NCBI GenBank assembly: GCA_963205175.1
Contig: CAUJIW010000183.1
Coordinates: 1 to 64,000, forward strand
Origin: Pseudomonadota bacterium
Lineage (GTDB): Bacteria; Pseudomonadota; Alphaproteobacteria; Sphingomonadales; Sphingomonadaceae
Reading direction: 5' to 3'
DNA length: 64,000 nt
The notes under the pieces were generated by a model. That model did not search any database. It was given only the letters and a program-made list of their open reading frames with translations, and was not told the origin of the DNA. Both the position numbers and the translations under genes were made by a program. This document shows, one piece after another, positions 8,989-17,498 of this stretch. The number at the start of each line of letters is the position of its first letter. Position 1 is the first letter of the stretch.

Positions 8989-10170
8989 TCAGAGCGCTTG
9001 TGCGGCGGCCCAGGCGCTGGCCCACGCCCACTGGAAATTATAGCCGCCGAGCCAGCCGGTGACGTCCACCGCCTCGCCGATGGCGAAAAGCCCCGGCACC
9101 TGCCGGGCCTCCATGGTCTTGGACGACAGGTCCGCGGTGCTGAGGCCGCCGACCGTGACTTCCGCCTTGGCGAAGCCTTCCGTGCCGCTGGGGGTGAACG
9201 GCCAGTCGGCCAGACGCTGGGCGATCTCGCTCAGCGCCTTGTCGGTGAGGCCGCCCAGCTCCGACGGGCCGGCCGGCAGATCGAGTCGGTCGGCCAGCGC
9301 CTCGGCGAGCCGCTGCGGCAGCGGGGCCGCCAGTGTGGCGCGCAATGCGGCGCGCGGCCGGGCCCGCTTGGCGGCAACGAGCCAGTCGGTGTCGTGCCCG
9401 GGCAGGAAATTGACGCCGAGGCGGTCGCCGGGTTTCCAGTAGGATGAAATCTGCAGGATCGCCGGCCCCGACAGTCCCTTGTGGGTGAACAGCGCCGCCT
9501 CGCGGAAGCGGGTGCGCCCCAGGCTGACGATCACCTCGGTGGCGACGCCTGACAGCGCGCGGAACAGGGTGTCGTCGGCGCCCAGGGTCAGAGGCACCAG
9601 ACCCGGTCGTGGGGTGACCACGCCCAGTCCGAACCGGCGGCCGATGTCGTAGGCGACGCCCGTTGCACCCATCTTGGGGATCGAAGGCCCGCCCGTCGCG
9701 ATCACCAGCGCACGCGCGGCGAAGGTCGTGGTGTCGGTGCGGACGTGGAAGCGGTTGTCGCGGTGGTCGACGGCGCGGATCGCGCTGTCGACCCGCAGAT
9801 CCACCTGTCCGCGGCCGCATTCGTCGGCGAGCATGGCGACGATCTGCCGGGCGGAGCCGTCGCAGAACAGCTGCCCCAGCGTCTTCTCGTGCCAGGCGAT
9901 GCAGTGGCGGTCGACCAGCGCGATGAAATCGGCCGGCGTGAACCGGCCCAGCGCCGACTTGGCGAAGTGCGGGTTGTCCGACAGGTAGCGCTCGGCGCTG
10001 GCGTGCAGATTGGTGAAATTGCAGCGGCCACCGCCGGAAATGAGGATTTTCCGGCCCGGCTGGTCGGCGTGGTCGAGCAGCAGCACGCGCCGCCCGCGCT
10101 GGCCCGCCGTGGCCGCGCAGAACAGGCCCGCGGCGCCGGCCCCCAGAATGATCGCATCGAATTCGGTCAT
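8989..10170 (-). CDS. BaiN/YhiN (HI0933) family flavoprotein
   Basis: This 393-residue protein binds FAD: GAGAAG at 10-15 is the dinucleotide motif and GGGRCNFTN at 46-54 is the hallmark of the HI0933/YhiN/BaiN family, with RALVIATGG in the second half and a C-terminal GEAVDVTGWLGGYNFQWAW segment that closes the FAD site. Family members include BaiN, which reduces a double bond in bile-acid metabolism of gut bacteria, but most are uncharacterised. It is convergent with the LuxR gene and points away from the Rieske operon, so it may be independent housekeeping. The ATG at 10170 gives MTEFDAIILGAG; longer frames add Arg-rich sequence. Confidence 0.87.
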   Translation of the reverse strand: MTEFDAIILGAGAAGLFCAATAGQRGRRVLLLDHADQPGRKILISGGGRCNFTNLHASAERYLSDNPHFAKSALGRFTPADFIALVDRHCIAWHEKTLGQLFCDGSARQIVAMLADECGRGQVDLRVDSAIRAVDHRDNRFHVRTDTTTFAARALVIATGGPSIPKMGATGVAYDIGRRFGLGVVTPRPGLVPLTLGADDTLFRALSGVATEVIVSLGRTRFREAALFTHKGLSGPAILQISSYWKPGDRLGVNFLPGHDTDWLVAAKRARPRAALRATLAAPLPQRLAEALADRLDLPAGPSELGGLTDKALSEIAQRLADWPFTPSGTEGFAKAEVTVGGLSTADLSSKTMEARQVPGLFAIGEAVDVTGWLGGYNFQWAWASAWAAAQAL

Positions 10171-10534
10171 GCAGGGCTCTTGGCGGGGACGGCCGGGGAA
10201 GGCAAGGCCGCCGGCGCGGGCATGATTCGGCCCTCGGTATCTTCCGGCGATCGCGATGGCGCTGCCACGCCGCCGTCGCCGTCCTGTATATACACCCAAT
10301 GCGTGTATTTAGTGGAGCGCGCGAAGACCATAACCTCCTACAAAATCTACTATAAAGCGCAATTGTGGGGGTCGTGGTGTCTGATATGCCCATATTGCGC
10401 AAAATTTATCGTTGCATTCTTCGTATTACCATGAGTAGTAATGATCCCAACAAAGCTCGCTAAGAGTGTGAATTGACCCGTTCGTGTCGCCGGCGTGAAG
10501 CGTGCCGGTGCACCGTCAGGCCAGGGAGGGATGC
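10171..10534. other. Intergenic region, AT-rich, between divergent flavoprotein and Rieske genes
   Basis: No gene of credible length lies here. Bases from about 10285 to 10480 are much richer in A and T than the rest of the window and contain two dyads described separately. The region must hold the promoters of both the minus-strand BaiN-like gene and the plus-strand Rieske operon; no consensus -35/-10 pair is clear enough to name. Confidence 0.6.
10290..10308. promoter_or_regulatory. Possible operator dyad
   Basis: ATACAC at 10290-10295 pairs with GTGTAT at 10303-10308 across 7 bases, giving a 19-base dyad of a size often bound by dimeric regulators. A second dyad, GCGCAAT at 10357-10363 and ATTGCGC at 10394-10400, lies further in. 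Position upstream of the Rieske operon suggests control of that operon; the nearby LuxR gene is one candidate regulator. Confidence 0.3.
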
Positions 10535-11725
10535 ATGAACATCATGGTGGGCAAGCCGGCGGCGGCGGAACAGCAGGTGCCGGCCCGGGGCCGCAAGCGG
10601 CTGCGGGATCTGTTGTTGCAGCACCCCGACGTCGACCCCTATCCAGAGGGCTGGTTCGTCCTTGAATTCGCCGACAAGGTGCGCACCGACCGGCTGATTT
10701 CGAAGAAGTTCTTCGGTCAGGACGTGGTGATCTACCGTCACCCGGACTCCGGCCAGGTGATCTGCACCCAGGCGCACTGTCCGCATCTGGGCGCCCACTT
10801 CGACAGCTACAAGAACGGCGGCTGCCTGGAAGGCGGCATCATGGTCTGCCCCTACCACCATCTGCGCTTCGACCCGCAACGCCAGATCGAGAATGGCCGC
10901 CCGGGGCCGCTGCGGATCTACCCGACCATCGAATATCACGGCTTCGTGCTGGCGCTGCGGCAGCGGGACTGGACGGCGCCGCCGCTGCCGGTGCCCAATC
11001 TCGGCTTCTCCGAGGTCGACGAGGATGATTTCCTCTACGATACCCAGTCGGTCGGCGTGTTCAACGGCGACATGCTGGTGCCGCTGATGGCCAACGCCGA
11101 CTACATGCACTTCCAGACCGTGCACGGCACGCCGGAGCCGGTGTGCGATCACGCCTTCTCCGTCTCGCCCGATGGCCGGGAGTGCTATTTCAGTTTCGAG
11201 CTGCTGGCCCGCAACGTGCACAAGGTGGACGAGGCCTATCCACGCGCCGGTCGCCTGCGCGGACTGCGGCGGATGTTCGCCCGCCCGCCGGGGAGCAAGA
11301 AGGCGCTGCCGGAGGTGCTGACGCGGGTGACGGCGGCGGGCATCGGTCCCGGGCTTGCCAAGAGCCGCTGGTGGGAGCCGCAGTTCGGCATCGACCTGCT
11401 GTCCTGGCTGTATGTGACGCCGATCGACCCCTTCACCTATGAGCTGTTCATGTGCCATGGCGCGCGCACCATCAAGGCGTTCAAGACCCGCCCGGTGCAG
11501 AAGGCGCTCAATGCCGTGGGGCTGCAGGCGCACATGTTCGCCAACCACCTTTACGTCGGTCAGGAGGACCCGCCCTTCTACACCGCCGACAAGCTGCGGC
11601 TGTACCAGCCGGCCTACCGGGCGAAGGACCAGATCATCGACAAATATATCGGCTGGTGGAAGTCGACGTTCTTCACGCCCGAGTTCCAGCGGATGATCGA
11701 GGGCTACGACCTGGACTTCAGCTAG
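10535..11725 (+). CDS. Rieske [2Fe-2S] oxygenase, KshA/steroid-desaturase-like (first)
   Basis: This 396-residue protein has the Rieske cluster ligands C82-x-H84 and C105-x2-H108, in AHCPHLGAHF and CPYHH. The mononuclear iron site is D189-x2-H192-x4-H197. The CPHLGAH form of the cluster motif is typical of the KshA/cholesterol-7-desaturase (DAF-36/Neverland) branch of Rieske oxygenases, which hydroxylate or desaturate steroids. It needs an external ferredoxin reductase, and none is adjacent. The ATG at 10535 follows GGGAGGG; an upstream start at 10502 is less likely. It opens a co-directional run to 18509. The substrate class is inferred from motif similarity only. Confidence 0.85.
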   Translation: MNIMVGKPAAAEQQVPARGRKRLRDLLLQHPDVDPYPEGWFVLEFADKVRTDRLISKKFFGQDVVIYRHPDSGQVICTQAHCPHLGAHFDSYKNGGCLEGGIMVCPYHHLRFDPQRQIENGRPGPLRIYPTIEYHGFVLALRQRDWTAPPLPVPNLGFSEVDEDDFLYDTQSVGVFNGDMLVPLMANADYMHFQTVHGTPEPVCDHAFSVSPDGRECYFSFELLARNVHKVDEAYPRAGRLRGLRRMFARPPGSKKALPEVLTRVTAAGIGPGLAKSRWWEPQFGIDLLSWLYVTPIDPFTYELFMCHGARTIKAFKTRPVQKALNAVGLQAHMFANHLYVGQEDPPFYTADKLRLYQPAYRAKDQIIDKYIGWWKSTFFTPEFQRMIEGYDLDFS

Positions 11726-11789
11726 CCGACCGCGCCGGCCGCACGCGGCCAGCCGCTTCAACTGCCAACACCTGATTCGAGTAAACGCG

Positions 11790-13493
11790 ATGTGGGATGA
11801 CTCTCGCGATGTGGTCGTCGTGGGTTCGGGCAACGGTGCCCTGACGGCCGCCCTTTGCCTGCACGACATGGGCGTGCGCGATGTGATGGTCATCGAGAAA
11901 TCGATGGAGGTCGGCGGCACCAGCGCGCTGAGCGGTGGCGGCATCTGGGTGCCCGGCAATCACTATGCGGCGGCGGCGGGCATCGAGGATTCGCTCGACG
12001 AGGCCCGGGACTATGCCCTGGCGGCCAATGGCGCGGACGACGTGCCGGCACGCCTGGTGGAAACCTACATCGAGCAGGCCCCGCGCATGCTGCGCTTCCT
12101 GCATGAGCGCAGCCGGGTGCGCTATGTCTCGCTGGCGCATTATCCCGACTATTTCTCCGACCTGCCGGGCGCGCGCGCTGGCCATCGCTCGCTGGAGCCC
12201 GAACCGGTCGACATCACCCGGCTGGCGGACCGCGGCCGGCGCCTGAAGGACGGCCACCCGATCCTGCGCATTCTCAACCGCGTGCCGATGACCCAGACCG
12301 AGGCACACAGCTTCAACGTTCAGGCGCCGGGCTGGCAATGGGCCGCAGCAAAACTTTTGCTGCACTATTTTCTCGATCTGCCGCAGCGGCGGCACACCCG
12401 CCAGTCGCGCCGCGCCACCTGCGGCAGCGCCGGCGTCGCCCGGCTGCTGTGGTCGCTGGAAGAGCGCCAGGTGCCGGTGGCGCTGGGCGTCGAGCTCAAG
12501 GATCTGGTGGTGCAGCAGGGCCGGGTGACCGGCGTCGTCGTCGAGCAGGCCGGTCGTGTCCGGCGGATCGGCTGCCGACGGGCCGTGGTGCTGGCGACCG
12601 GCGGCTTCGAGCATGACCAGGCGCTGCGCGAGCAGTATCTGCCGCAACCGACGCAGGCTGCCTGGAGCACCACCCACAAGGCCAATACCGGCACGGCGGT
12701 GGCGCTGGCGCGCCGCCACGGTGCCCGGCTGCGCCGCATGGAAGGCGCCTGGTGGGTGCCGACCTTCCGAGTGCCGGGGATCGCCCACCCCTATCCGTCG
12801 ATCATGGAGAAATCCTACCCCGGCAGCTGCGTCGTCGATGCGCGCGGCCAGCGTGTCGCCAACGAGTCGATGAACTACCAGCTCTATGTGCGCGAATGCC
12901 ATCGCCTGCACGCCAGCGGCACCGACACCAGCCGGCTGTGGCTGATCTTTGATGCCGACTTCCGGCGCAAATACATCGTCAGCCCGATCCTGACCTCGCG
13001 GCTGATGCCGGACTGGATGATCCCGCGTGCCTATTTCTGCCCGGAATTCCTCACCCGCGCCGACAGCCTGGACGATCTCGCCCGCGCGGTGGGCATCGAT
13101 GCCGCCGGGCTGGGCGCCACCATCGCGCGGTTCAACGGCTTTGCCGCGTGCGGCGAGGATGCCGACTTCGGTCGCGGCAACAGCGTCTACGACCGCTACT
13201 ACGGCGACCCGGCGGTCACGCCCAACCCGTGTCTTGCGCCGATTGCCCGACCGCCGTTTTACGCGGTGCGGATTTATCTTGGCGAGTTCGGCACCAACGG
13301 CGGGCTGGACATCGACGAGAACGGCCAGGTGCTGGCCGACGACGGCCGGCCCATCGGCGGCCTGTACGCCAACGGCAATTGCGCGGCCGCCGTGCTGCCG
13401 TCCTACCCCGGCCCCGGCGCCACGCTCGGGCCGGCCATGACCTTCGCCTATCAGGCGGCCCGCCACATCGCCGGCTACAACATGGCGCCATGA
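11790..13493 (+). CDS. FAD-binding dehydrogenase, 3-ketosteroid dehydrogenase (KstD)-like
   Basis: This 567-residue flavoprotein of the fumarate reductase/succinate dehydrogenase/KstD family has GSGNGA at 12-17 for ADP binding, GGTSALSGGGIWVPGN near 42-57 as in 3-ketosteroid dehydrogenases, LATGGFE in the middle, and the C-terminal signature GGLYANGN...YPGPGATLGPAMTF that closes the flavin pocket. Known relatives introduce double bonds into ring A of 3-ketosteroids (delta-1 or delta-4). It lies 64 bases downstream of the first Rieske gene and 46 bases upstream of the carbamoyltransferase. No signal peptide is seen, so it should act in the cytoplasm. The ring position oxidised is not predictable. 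Confidence 0.85.
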   Translation: MWDDSRDVVVVGSGNGALTAALCLHDMGVRDVMVIEKSMEVGGTSALSGGGIWVPGNHYAAAAGIEDSLDEARDYALAANGADDVPARLVETYIEQAPRMLRFLHERSRVRYVSLAHYPDYFSDLPGARAGHRSLEPEPVDITRLADRGRRLKDGHPILRILNRVPMTQTEAHSFNVQAPGWQWAAAKLLLHYFLDLPQRRHTRQSRRATCGSAGVARLLWSLEERQVPVALGVELKDLVVQQGRVTGVVVEQAGRVRRIGCRRAVVLATGGFEHDQALREQYLPQPTQAAWSTTHKANTGTAVALARRHGARLRRMEGAWWVPTFRVPGIAHPYPSIMEKSYPGSCVVDARGQRVANESMNYQLYVRECHRLHASGTDTSRLWLIFDADFRRKYIVSPILTSRLMPDWMIPRAYFCPEFLTRADSLDDLARAVGIDAAGLGATIARFNGFAACGEDADFGRGNSVYDRYYGDPAVTPNPCLAPIARPPFYAVRIYLGEFGTNGGLDIDENGQVLADDGRPIGGLYANGNCAAAVLPSYPGPGATLGPAMTFAYQAARHIAGYNMAP

Positions 13494-13539
13494 CGGGTCG
13501 TCACGTCCGCCAACGCATCAACCGAGAAGAGGTGCTGAT

Positions 13540-15354
13540 ATGGGTTCGGTGAAGACATTTGTTGGCCTGTCCTGCACGGGGCACGACGGTGCCGTGGCCC
13601 TGGTCGAGAATCGCGCGCTGGCCTTTGCCGAGGCCGCCGAGCGGTATCGCCAGAGCAAGTTCGCGGTCGGCATGGCGCCCGACGACCACCATTACTGCCG
13701 CAACGTGCTGGCCCAACATGCCTCGGGCGACGAGATCGTGCTGGCCCGCAGCTGGAGCGCGCAGGCCGATGCCATCTGGCATGCCGAGAATGATCTGCTG
13801 CGCCAGAGCATCGCCGCGCTGCCGCAGCATCGCGACGTGCTGCAACAGCTGGTGACGTTCCACCGCGACAGCTGGGACCATTTCATGAAGCCCAGCATCG
13901 ACATCGCCGGCCATGGCCTGCATCGCGCCGCTGGCGCGCTGGGCCGCCGGGTGGTCGAGACCCGCGCCTATGACCATCATCTCTGCCACGCCGCGTTCGG
14001 CGCCTGGAGCAGCCCGTTCGAGCGGGCGGCGGTGATGGTGATGGACGGCCAGGGCGAGGGGCGCGGCACGGCGTTCTGGCACTATCGCGACGGCGATCTG
14101 CACCCCATCGAGACCGAACCCTATGGCGGGGCGCTGGTCGCCTGCTACGGCAGCCTCGGGCTTTACTATGGCATTCTCGTCTGCCTGGCCTGCGGCTTCG
14201 AGCCGGTGGCGGGCGAGGAATGGAAGATCATGGGGCTGGCGCCCTACGGCCGCACCGACGAGGCGCTCTACCGCCGCCTGCAGGCGCTCTACACGGTCGA
14301 TGGCCTGAGCGTGAACTGCACCGACCAGGCGGTGGACATCTTCCTTGAGCTGGCCGGTAACCCCGTCAGCCACAAGCGGGACTTCCAGAAGGCGGCGGAC
14401 TATGCCCACACCTTCCAGCGCTATTTCGCCGACATCTCGACCGCGCTGATCCGGGAGCTGGCCCGGCGTACCGGCGAGAAGGTGCTGGTGCTGGCCGGCG
14501 GCTGCGGCCTCAATTCCTCCTTCAACGGCCGCATTGCCGGGCTGGGGGCCTTCGATCAGCTGTTCGTGCCCTGCGCGCCGGCTGACGATGGCAACGCCGC
14601 CGGTGCCGCCATGCTGGCGGCGCGCGATCATGGCGAAGGGGTGATCGCCGGCGGTGACGCCCACACGCCCTATCTGGGTTCCAGCATCGACCTTCATGCG
14701 CTGGAGGCGATCCGTCGTCATGCACCGTTCCTGCCGTGGGCGCGCTTCGACGACGAGGCGGTGCTGGTGGCGGAAGCCGCCCGCCGTATCGCCGCCGGCC
14801 AGGTGGTGGGCTGGATGCAGGGCCGGGCGGAGTTCGGTCCGCGGGCGCTGGGCAACCGCAGCATTCTGGCCGATCCGCGCCGGGCGGAAATGAAGGACCG
14901 GGTCAACGCGGTGGTCAAGTTCCGCGAGGCGTTCCGGCCGTTCGCGCCCTCGGTGCTGCATGAGGCCGGTCCCGACTATTTCAGCGACTATCAGGACAGC
15001 CCGTACATGGAGCGCACGCTGACCTTCCGGCCGGAGATGGGCGCGCGGGTGCCGGCGGTCTGCCATGCCGACGGCACCGGGCGCGCTCAGAGCGTCACCC
15101 GTGCGCGCAATCCGCTCTACCACCGGCTGATCGAGGCGTTCGCCGCCCGCACCGGCGTGCCGATGCTGCTCAACACCAGCCTCAACGTGATGGGCAAGCC
15201 GATCGTCCACAGCATCGAGGATGGCGTGCAGACCTTCCTCGGCACCGGCATCGACTGCCTGTTCGTCGGCCCCTATCTGCTGGCCAAGGATCTGGCGACC
15301 CGGCCTGAGGGGGCCTCGGCGCCGGCCAGCCAGCTCGCCGGGGAGCTGGCGTGA
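13540..15354 (+). CDS. O-carbamoyltransferase (NodU/CmcH/TobZ family)
   Basis: This 604-residue protein has the full two-domain layout of the family. The N-terminal YgjD/Kae1-like half has GHDG (H15, D16), the metal-binding DHHLCHAA (H146, H147, H150), VMDGQGEG and EEWKIMGLAPYG; then come GGCGLN and PADDGN. The C-terminal half has QGRAEFGPRALGNRSILADP and FREAFRPFAPSVL. These enzymes use carbamoyl phosphate and ATP, through a carbamoyladenylate, to place a carbamoyl group on a hydroxyl of an antibiotic, sugar or Nod factor. RBS-like AGAGG precedes the ATG at 13540. Presence in the middle of steroid-type redox genes, with its stop overlapping the next start, is unusual and suggests carbamoylation of the pathway intermediate. 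Confidence 0.92.
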   Translation: MGSVKTFVGLSCTGHDGAVALVENRALAFAEAAERYRQSKFAVGMAPDDHHYCRNVLAQHASGDEIVLARSWSAQADAIWHAENDLLRQSIAALPQHRDVLQQLVTFHRDSWDHFMKPSIDIAGHGLHRAAGALGRRVVETRAYDHHLCHAAFGAWSSPFERAAVMVMDGQGEGRGTAFWHYRDGDLHPIETEPYGGALVACYGSLGLYYGILVCLACGFEPVAGEEWKIMGLAPYGRTDEALYRRLQALYTVDGLSVNCTDQAVDIFLELAGNPVSHKRDFQKAADYAHTFQRYFADISTALIRELARRTGEKVLVLAGGCGLNSSFNGRIAGLGAFDQLFVPCAPADDGNAAGAAMLAARDHGEGVIAGGDAHTPYLGSSIDLHALEAIRRHAPFLPWARFDDEAVLVAEAARRIAAGQVVGWMQGRAEFGPRALGNRSILADPRRAEMKDRVNAVVKFREAFRPFAPSVLHEAGPDYFSDYQDSPYMERTLTFRPEMGARVPAVCHADGTGRAQSVTRARNPLYHRLIEAFAARTGVPMLLNTSLNVMGKPIVHSIEDGVQTFLGTGIDCLFVGPYLLAKDLATRPEGASAPASQLAGELA

Positions 15355-16265
15355 TGTCCGCCGCCGAGTTCCCCCCCCGGAACACGCCCCGGCACGCGGG
15401 GTCGCCCGCGCCCGGGGGCGCCCCTGAGGCCGCCGCCGAACCGGGACGTGTGTGGTTCGTCACCGGCGCCTCGTCCGGTCTCGGTCAGGCGCTGGCCCGC
15501 CGCCTGCTGGCCGGCGGCGCCCGGGTGATCGTCTCCGCCCGCGATCCGGCGGCCATCGCGCCGCTTGCCGCGGCCTACCCCGAGCAGGCGCTGGCCCTGC
15601 GGCTGGACATCCGGGACGAGGCGATGGTGGCCGACGCGGTGGCGGCGGGCCTGGCGCGTTTCGGCACCATCGACGTGCTGGTGAACAATGCCGCCTTCGG
15701 CCTGTTCGGCGCCGTGGAGGAAGTGACGGAGGCGCAGGCGCGCGCCGTGTTCGACACCAATTTCTTCGGCACCTTGCGGATGATCCGCCACGTGCTGCCG
15801 GTGATGCGCGCCCGCGCGGCGGGACGGATCATCAACATCTCCTCCGCCGTGGCGCGGTTCGGCGTCGGCGGGCTGGGCCTTTATGCCGCGTCGAAATGCG
15901 CCATCGAGGGACTGTCGACGGCCCTGGTGGGCGAGCTGGCGCCGCTGGGCATCCACGTCATGGTCGCCGAGCCGGGCGCGCTGGCCACCGCGTTCGGCGC
16001 CAACATGGCGCACGCCGACAGCCTGCCGGCCTATGGCTTCATCCGCGAGCGCTGGGCGCAGTGGCTCGATCAGGCGCTGCTGGGCGACCTCGACCGGGCG
16101 GCGGCCGCCATCGTCGAGGCCGGCCTGATGAGCGCGCCGCCGGCCACTCTGGTGCTGGGCCAGGACGCGCTGCAGCTGGTCCGTGGCAAACTGGAGGCGG
16201 ACCTTGCCGAATGCCTGCGCTGGACCCCGCTGACACTGTCCATCACGCCGGGAGCCCAGGCATGA
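15354..16265 (+). CDS. Short-chain dehydrogenase/reductase in the Rieske/carbamoyltransferase operon
   Basis: This 303-residue classical SDR has TGASSGLG near 38-45, NNAA (variant of NNAG) near 106-109, Ser near 151-152, and YAASK as catalytic Tyr and Lys near 176-180. An Arg shortly after the second strand (VSARD) suggests NADP(H). The first 30 residues are a Pro/Ala-rich extension before the fold. Its ATG overlaps the stop of the carbamoyltransferase (a GTG three bases earlier is an alternative), and its own stop overlaps the OYE start, so translation is coupled. A hydroxyl/ketone interconversion on the shared substrate is the likely role. Confidence 0.88.
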   Translation: MSAAEFPPRNTPRHAGSPAPGGAPEAAAEPGRVWFVTGASSGLGQALARRLLAGGARVIVSARDPAAIAPLAAAYPEQALALRLDIRDEAMVADAVAAGLARFGTIDVLVNNAAFGLFGAVEEVTEAQARAVFDTNFFGTLRMIRHVLPVMRARAAGRIINISSAVARFGVGGLGLYAASKCAIEGLSTALVGELAPLGIHVMVAEPGALATAFGANMAHADSLPAYGFIRERWAQWLDQALLGDLDRAAAAIVEAGLMSAPPATLVLGQDALQLVRGKLEADLAECLRWTPLTLSITPGAQA

Positions 16266-17431
16266 ACGTCGCCGTCTCCATCGACGCCCGGACGGCGTTG
16301 CTGTTCTCGCCCTGCCGCCTCGCCGGCCTCGATCTGCGCAGCCGGATCGTCATGGCGCCGATGACCCGCTGCATGGCCGAGGACGGTGTGCCGGGTCCCG
16401 CCACCGCCAGCTACTACGCCCGGCGCGCGGCGGCCGACGTGGGCCTGATCATGAGCGAGGGCATCGGCGTCGATCATCCCGCCGCGCTGGGCGAGGGCAC
16501 GTTTGGCGAGCGCAACATGCCGGTGCTGCAGGGCGCGGCGGCGATCGCTGGCTGGCGGGCGGTCACCGATGCCGTGCATGCCGCCGGCGGGCTTATCTTC
16601 GCCCAGCTCTGGCATCAGGGCCCGCTGCGGCGCCCCGGCAGCGGGCCGCAGCCGCGCGCTGTCTCGTGCCGGCCCGATGGTCGCTGGGGCCCGCTCGACG
16701 GCAGCACCAGCGCGCCGCCGGATTACCTTGAGGCGGTGCGCCCGCCCACCGTGGCGATGACGGACAACGACATCGCCGACGTCATCGCCGCGTTCGGGCG
16801 TTCGGCCGCCCATGCGCAGACGGCCGGCTTCGACGGCATCGCCCTGCATGGCGCCCATGGCTACCTGATCGACAGCTTCCTGTGGCCCGAGACCAACAGT
16901 CGCGTCGACGCCTGGGGCCGCACGCTGGCGGCGCGGACCCGCTTCGCGGTGGCGGTGATCGAGGCGGTGCGCGCCGCCGCGCCGGCGCTGCCGGTGGCGT
17001 TTCGCTATTCGCAATGGAAGCTGCAGGACTATGACGCCCGGCTGGTCGACACGCCGGACATGCTGGCGGCACTGCTGGCGCCGCTGGTCGATGCGGGCGT
17101 CGACCTTTTCGATGTCAGCACGCGGGTGTTCCATCGCCCTGCCTTTGCCGGGTCGCCGCTGTCGCTGGCGGGCTGGACGCGCAGGCTTACCGGCGTGCCG
17201 GCGATCGCCGTCGGCGGCGTCGGCCTCAGCCGCGAGCTCAAGGACTCGCTGATGGCGGTGGTGCCGGCGGAGGACAATGTCGCCCGCGCCGTGGTGGCGA
17301 TCGAGCGCGGCGAGTTCGACCTGCTGGGGGTCGGCCGCGCGCTGCTCGCCGATCCCGACTGGGCTCGCAAGCTGCGCCAGGGGGCGCCGTTGCCGGCCTT
17401 CTCGCCCGCCGCCTTCGCCACCCTGATCTAG
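16262..17431 (+). CDS. Old Yellow Enzyme family NADH:flavin oxidoreductase
   Basis: This 389-residue FMN-binding TIM-barrel protein has MAPMTRCM near 31-38, QLWHQG near 115-120, and the substrate-binding pair HGAH (H196, H199) followed by GYLIDSFL. The His/His pair occurs in part of the family, where others have His/Asn. Near the C-terminus AVGGVG and LLGVGRALLADPDW bind the FMN phosphate. The family reduces activated C=C bonds of enones, steroids and similar compounds. The ATG overlaps the SDR stop (ATGA). In this operon it could reverse or redirect a double bond set by the KstD-like enzyme, or reduce another enone. The substrate is not predictable. Confidence 0.88.
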   Translation: MNVAVSIDARTALLFSPCRLAGLDLRSRIVMAPMTRCMAEDGVPGPATASYYARRAAADVGLIMSEGIGVDHPAALGEGTFGERNMPVLQGAAAIAGWRAVTDAVHAAGGLIFAQLWHQGPLRRPGSGPQPRAVSCRPDGRWGPLDGSTSAPPDYLEAVRPPTVAMTDNDIADVIAAFGRSAAHAQTAGFDGIALHGAHGYLIDSFLWPETNSRVDAWGRTLAARTRFAVAVIEAVRAAAPALPVAFRYSQWKLQDYDARLVDTPDMLAALLAPLVDAGVDLFDVSTRVFHRPAFAGSPLSLAGWTRRLTGVPAIAVGGVGLSRELKDSLMAVVPAEDNVARAVVAIERGEFDLLGVGRALLADPDWARKLRQGAPLPAFSPAAFATLI

Positions 17432-17436
17432 CGCCG

Positions 17437-17483
17437 CCCCGTCATCGGCCCTGTTTGCGGCCCCGTTATGGCCCTGTTTACGG
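17437..17483. repeat. Imperfect tandem repeat, two copies of about 24 bases
   Basis: Bases 17437-17460 and 17461-17483 repeat the pattern CCCCGT-AT-GGCCCTGTTT-CGG with three differences, one of them a single-base gap. The repeat fills the space between the OYE stop and the ribosome-binding site of the second Rieske gene. It looks like a local duplication; no hairpin or known binding site is obvious. Confidence 0.6.
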
Positions 17484-17498
17484 CAAGGAGACCTCGTC

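Noticed and set aside
11718-15210. Long minus-strand frames opposite the KstD-like and carbamoyltransferase genes
   Set aside because: Both plus-strand genes have full catalytic motifs; the opposite frames have none.
17437-17483. CRISPR-like repeat
   Set aside because: Only two adjoining copies without spacers, and no cas gene is in the window.
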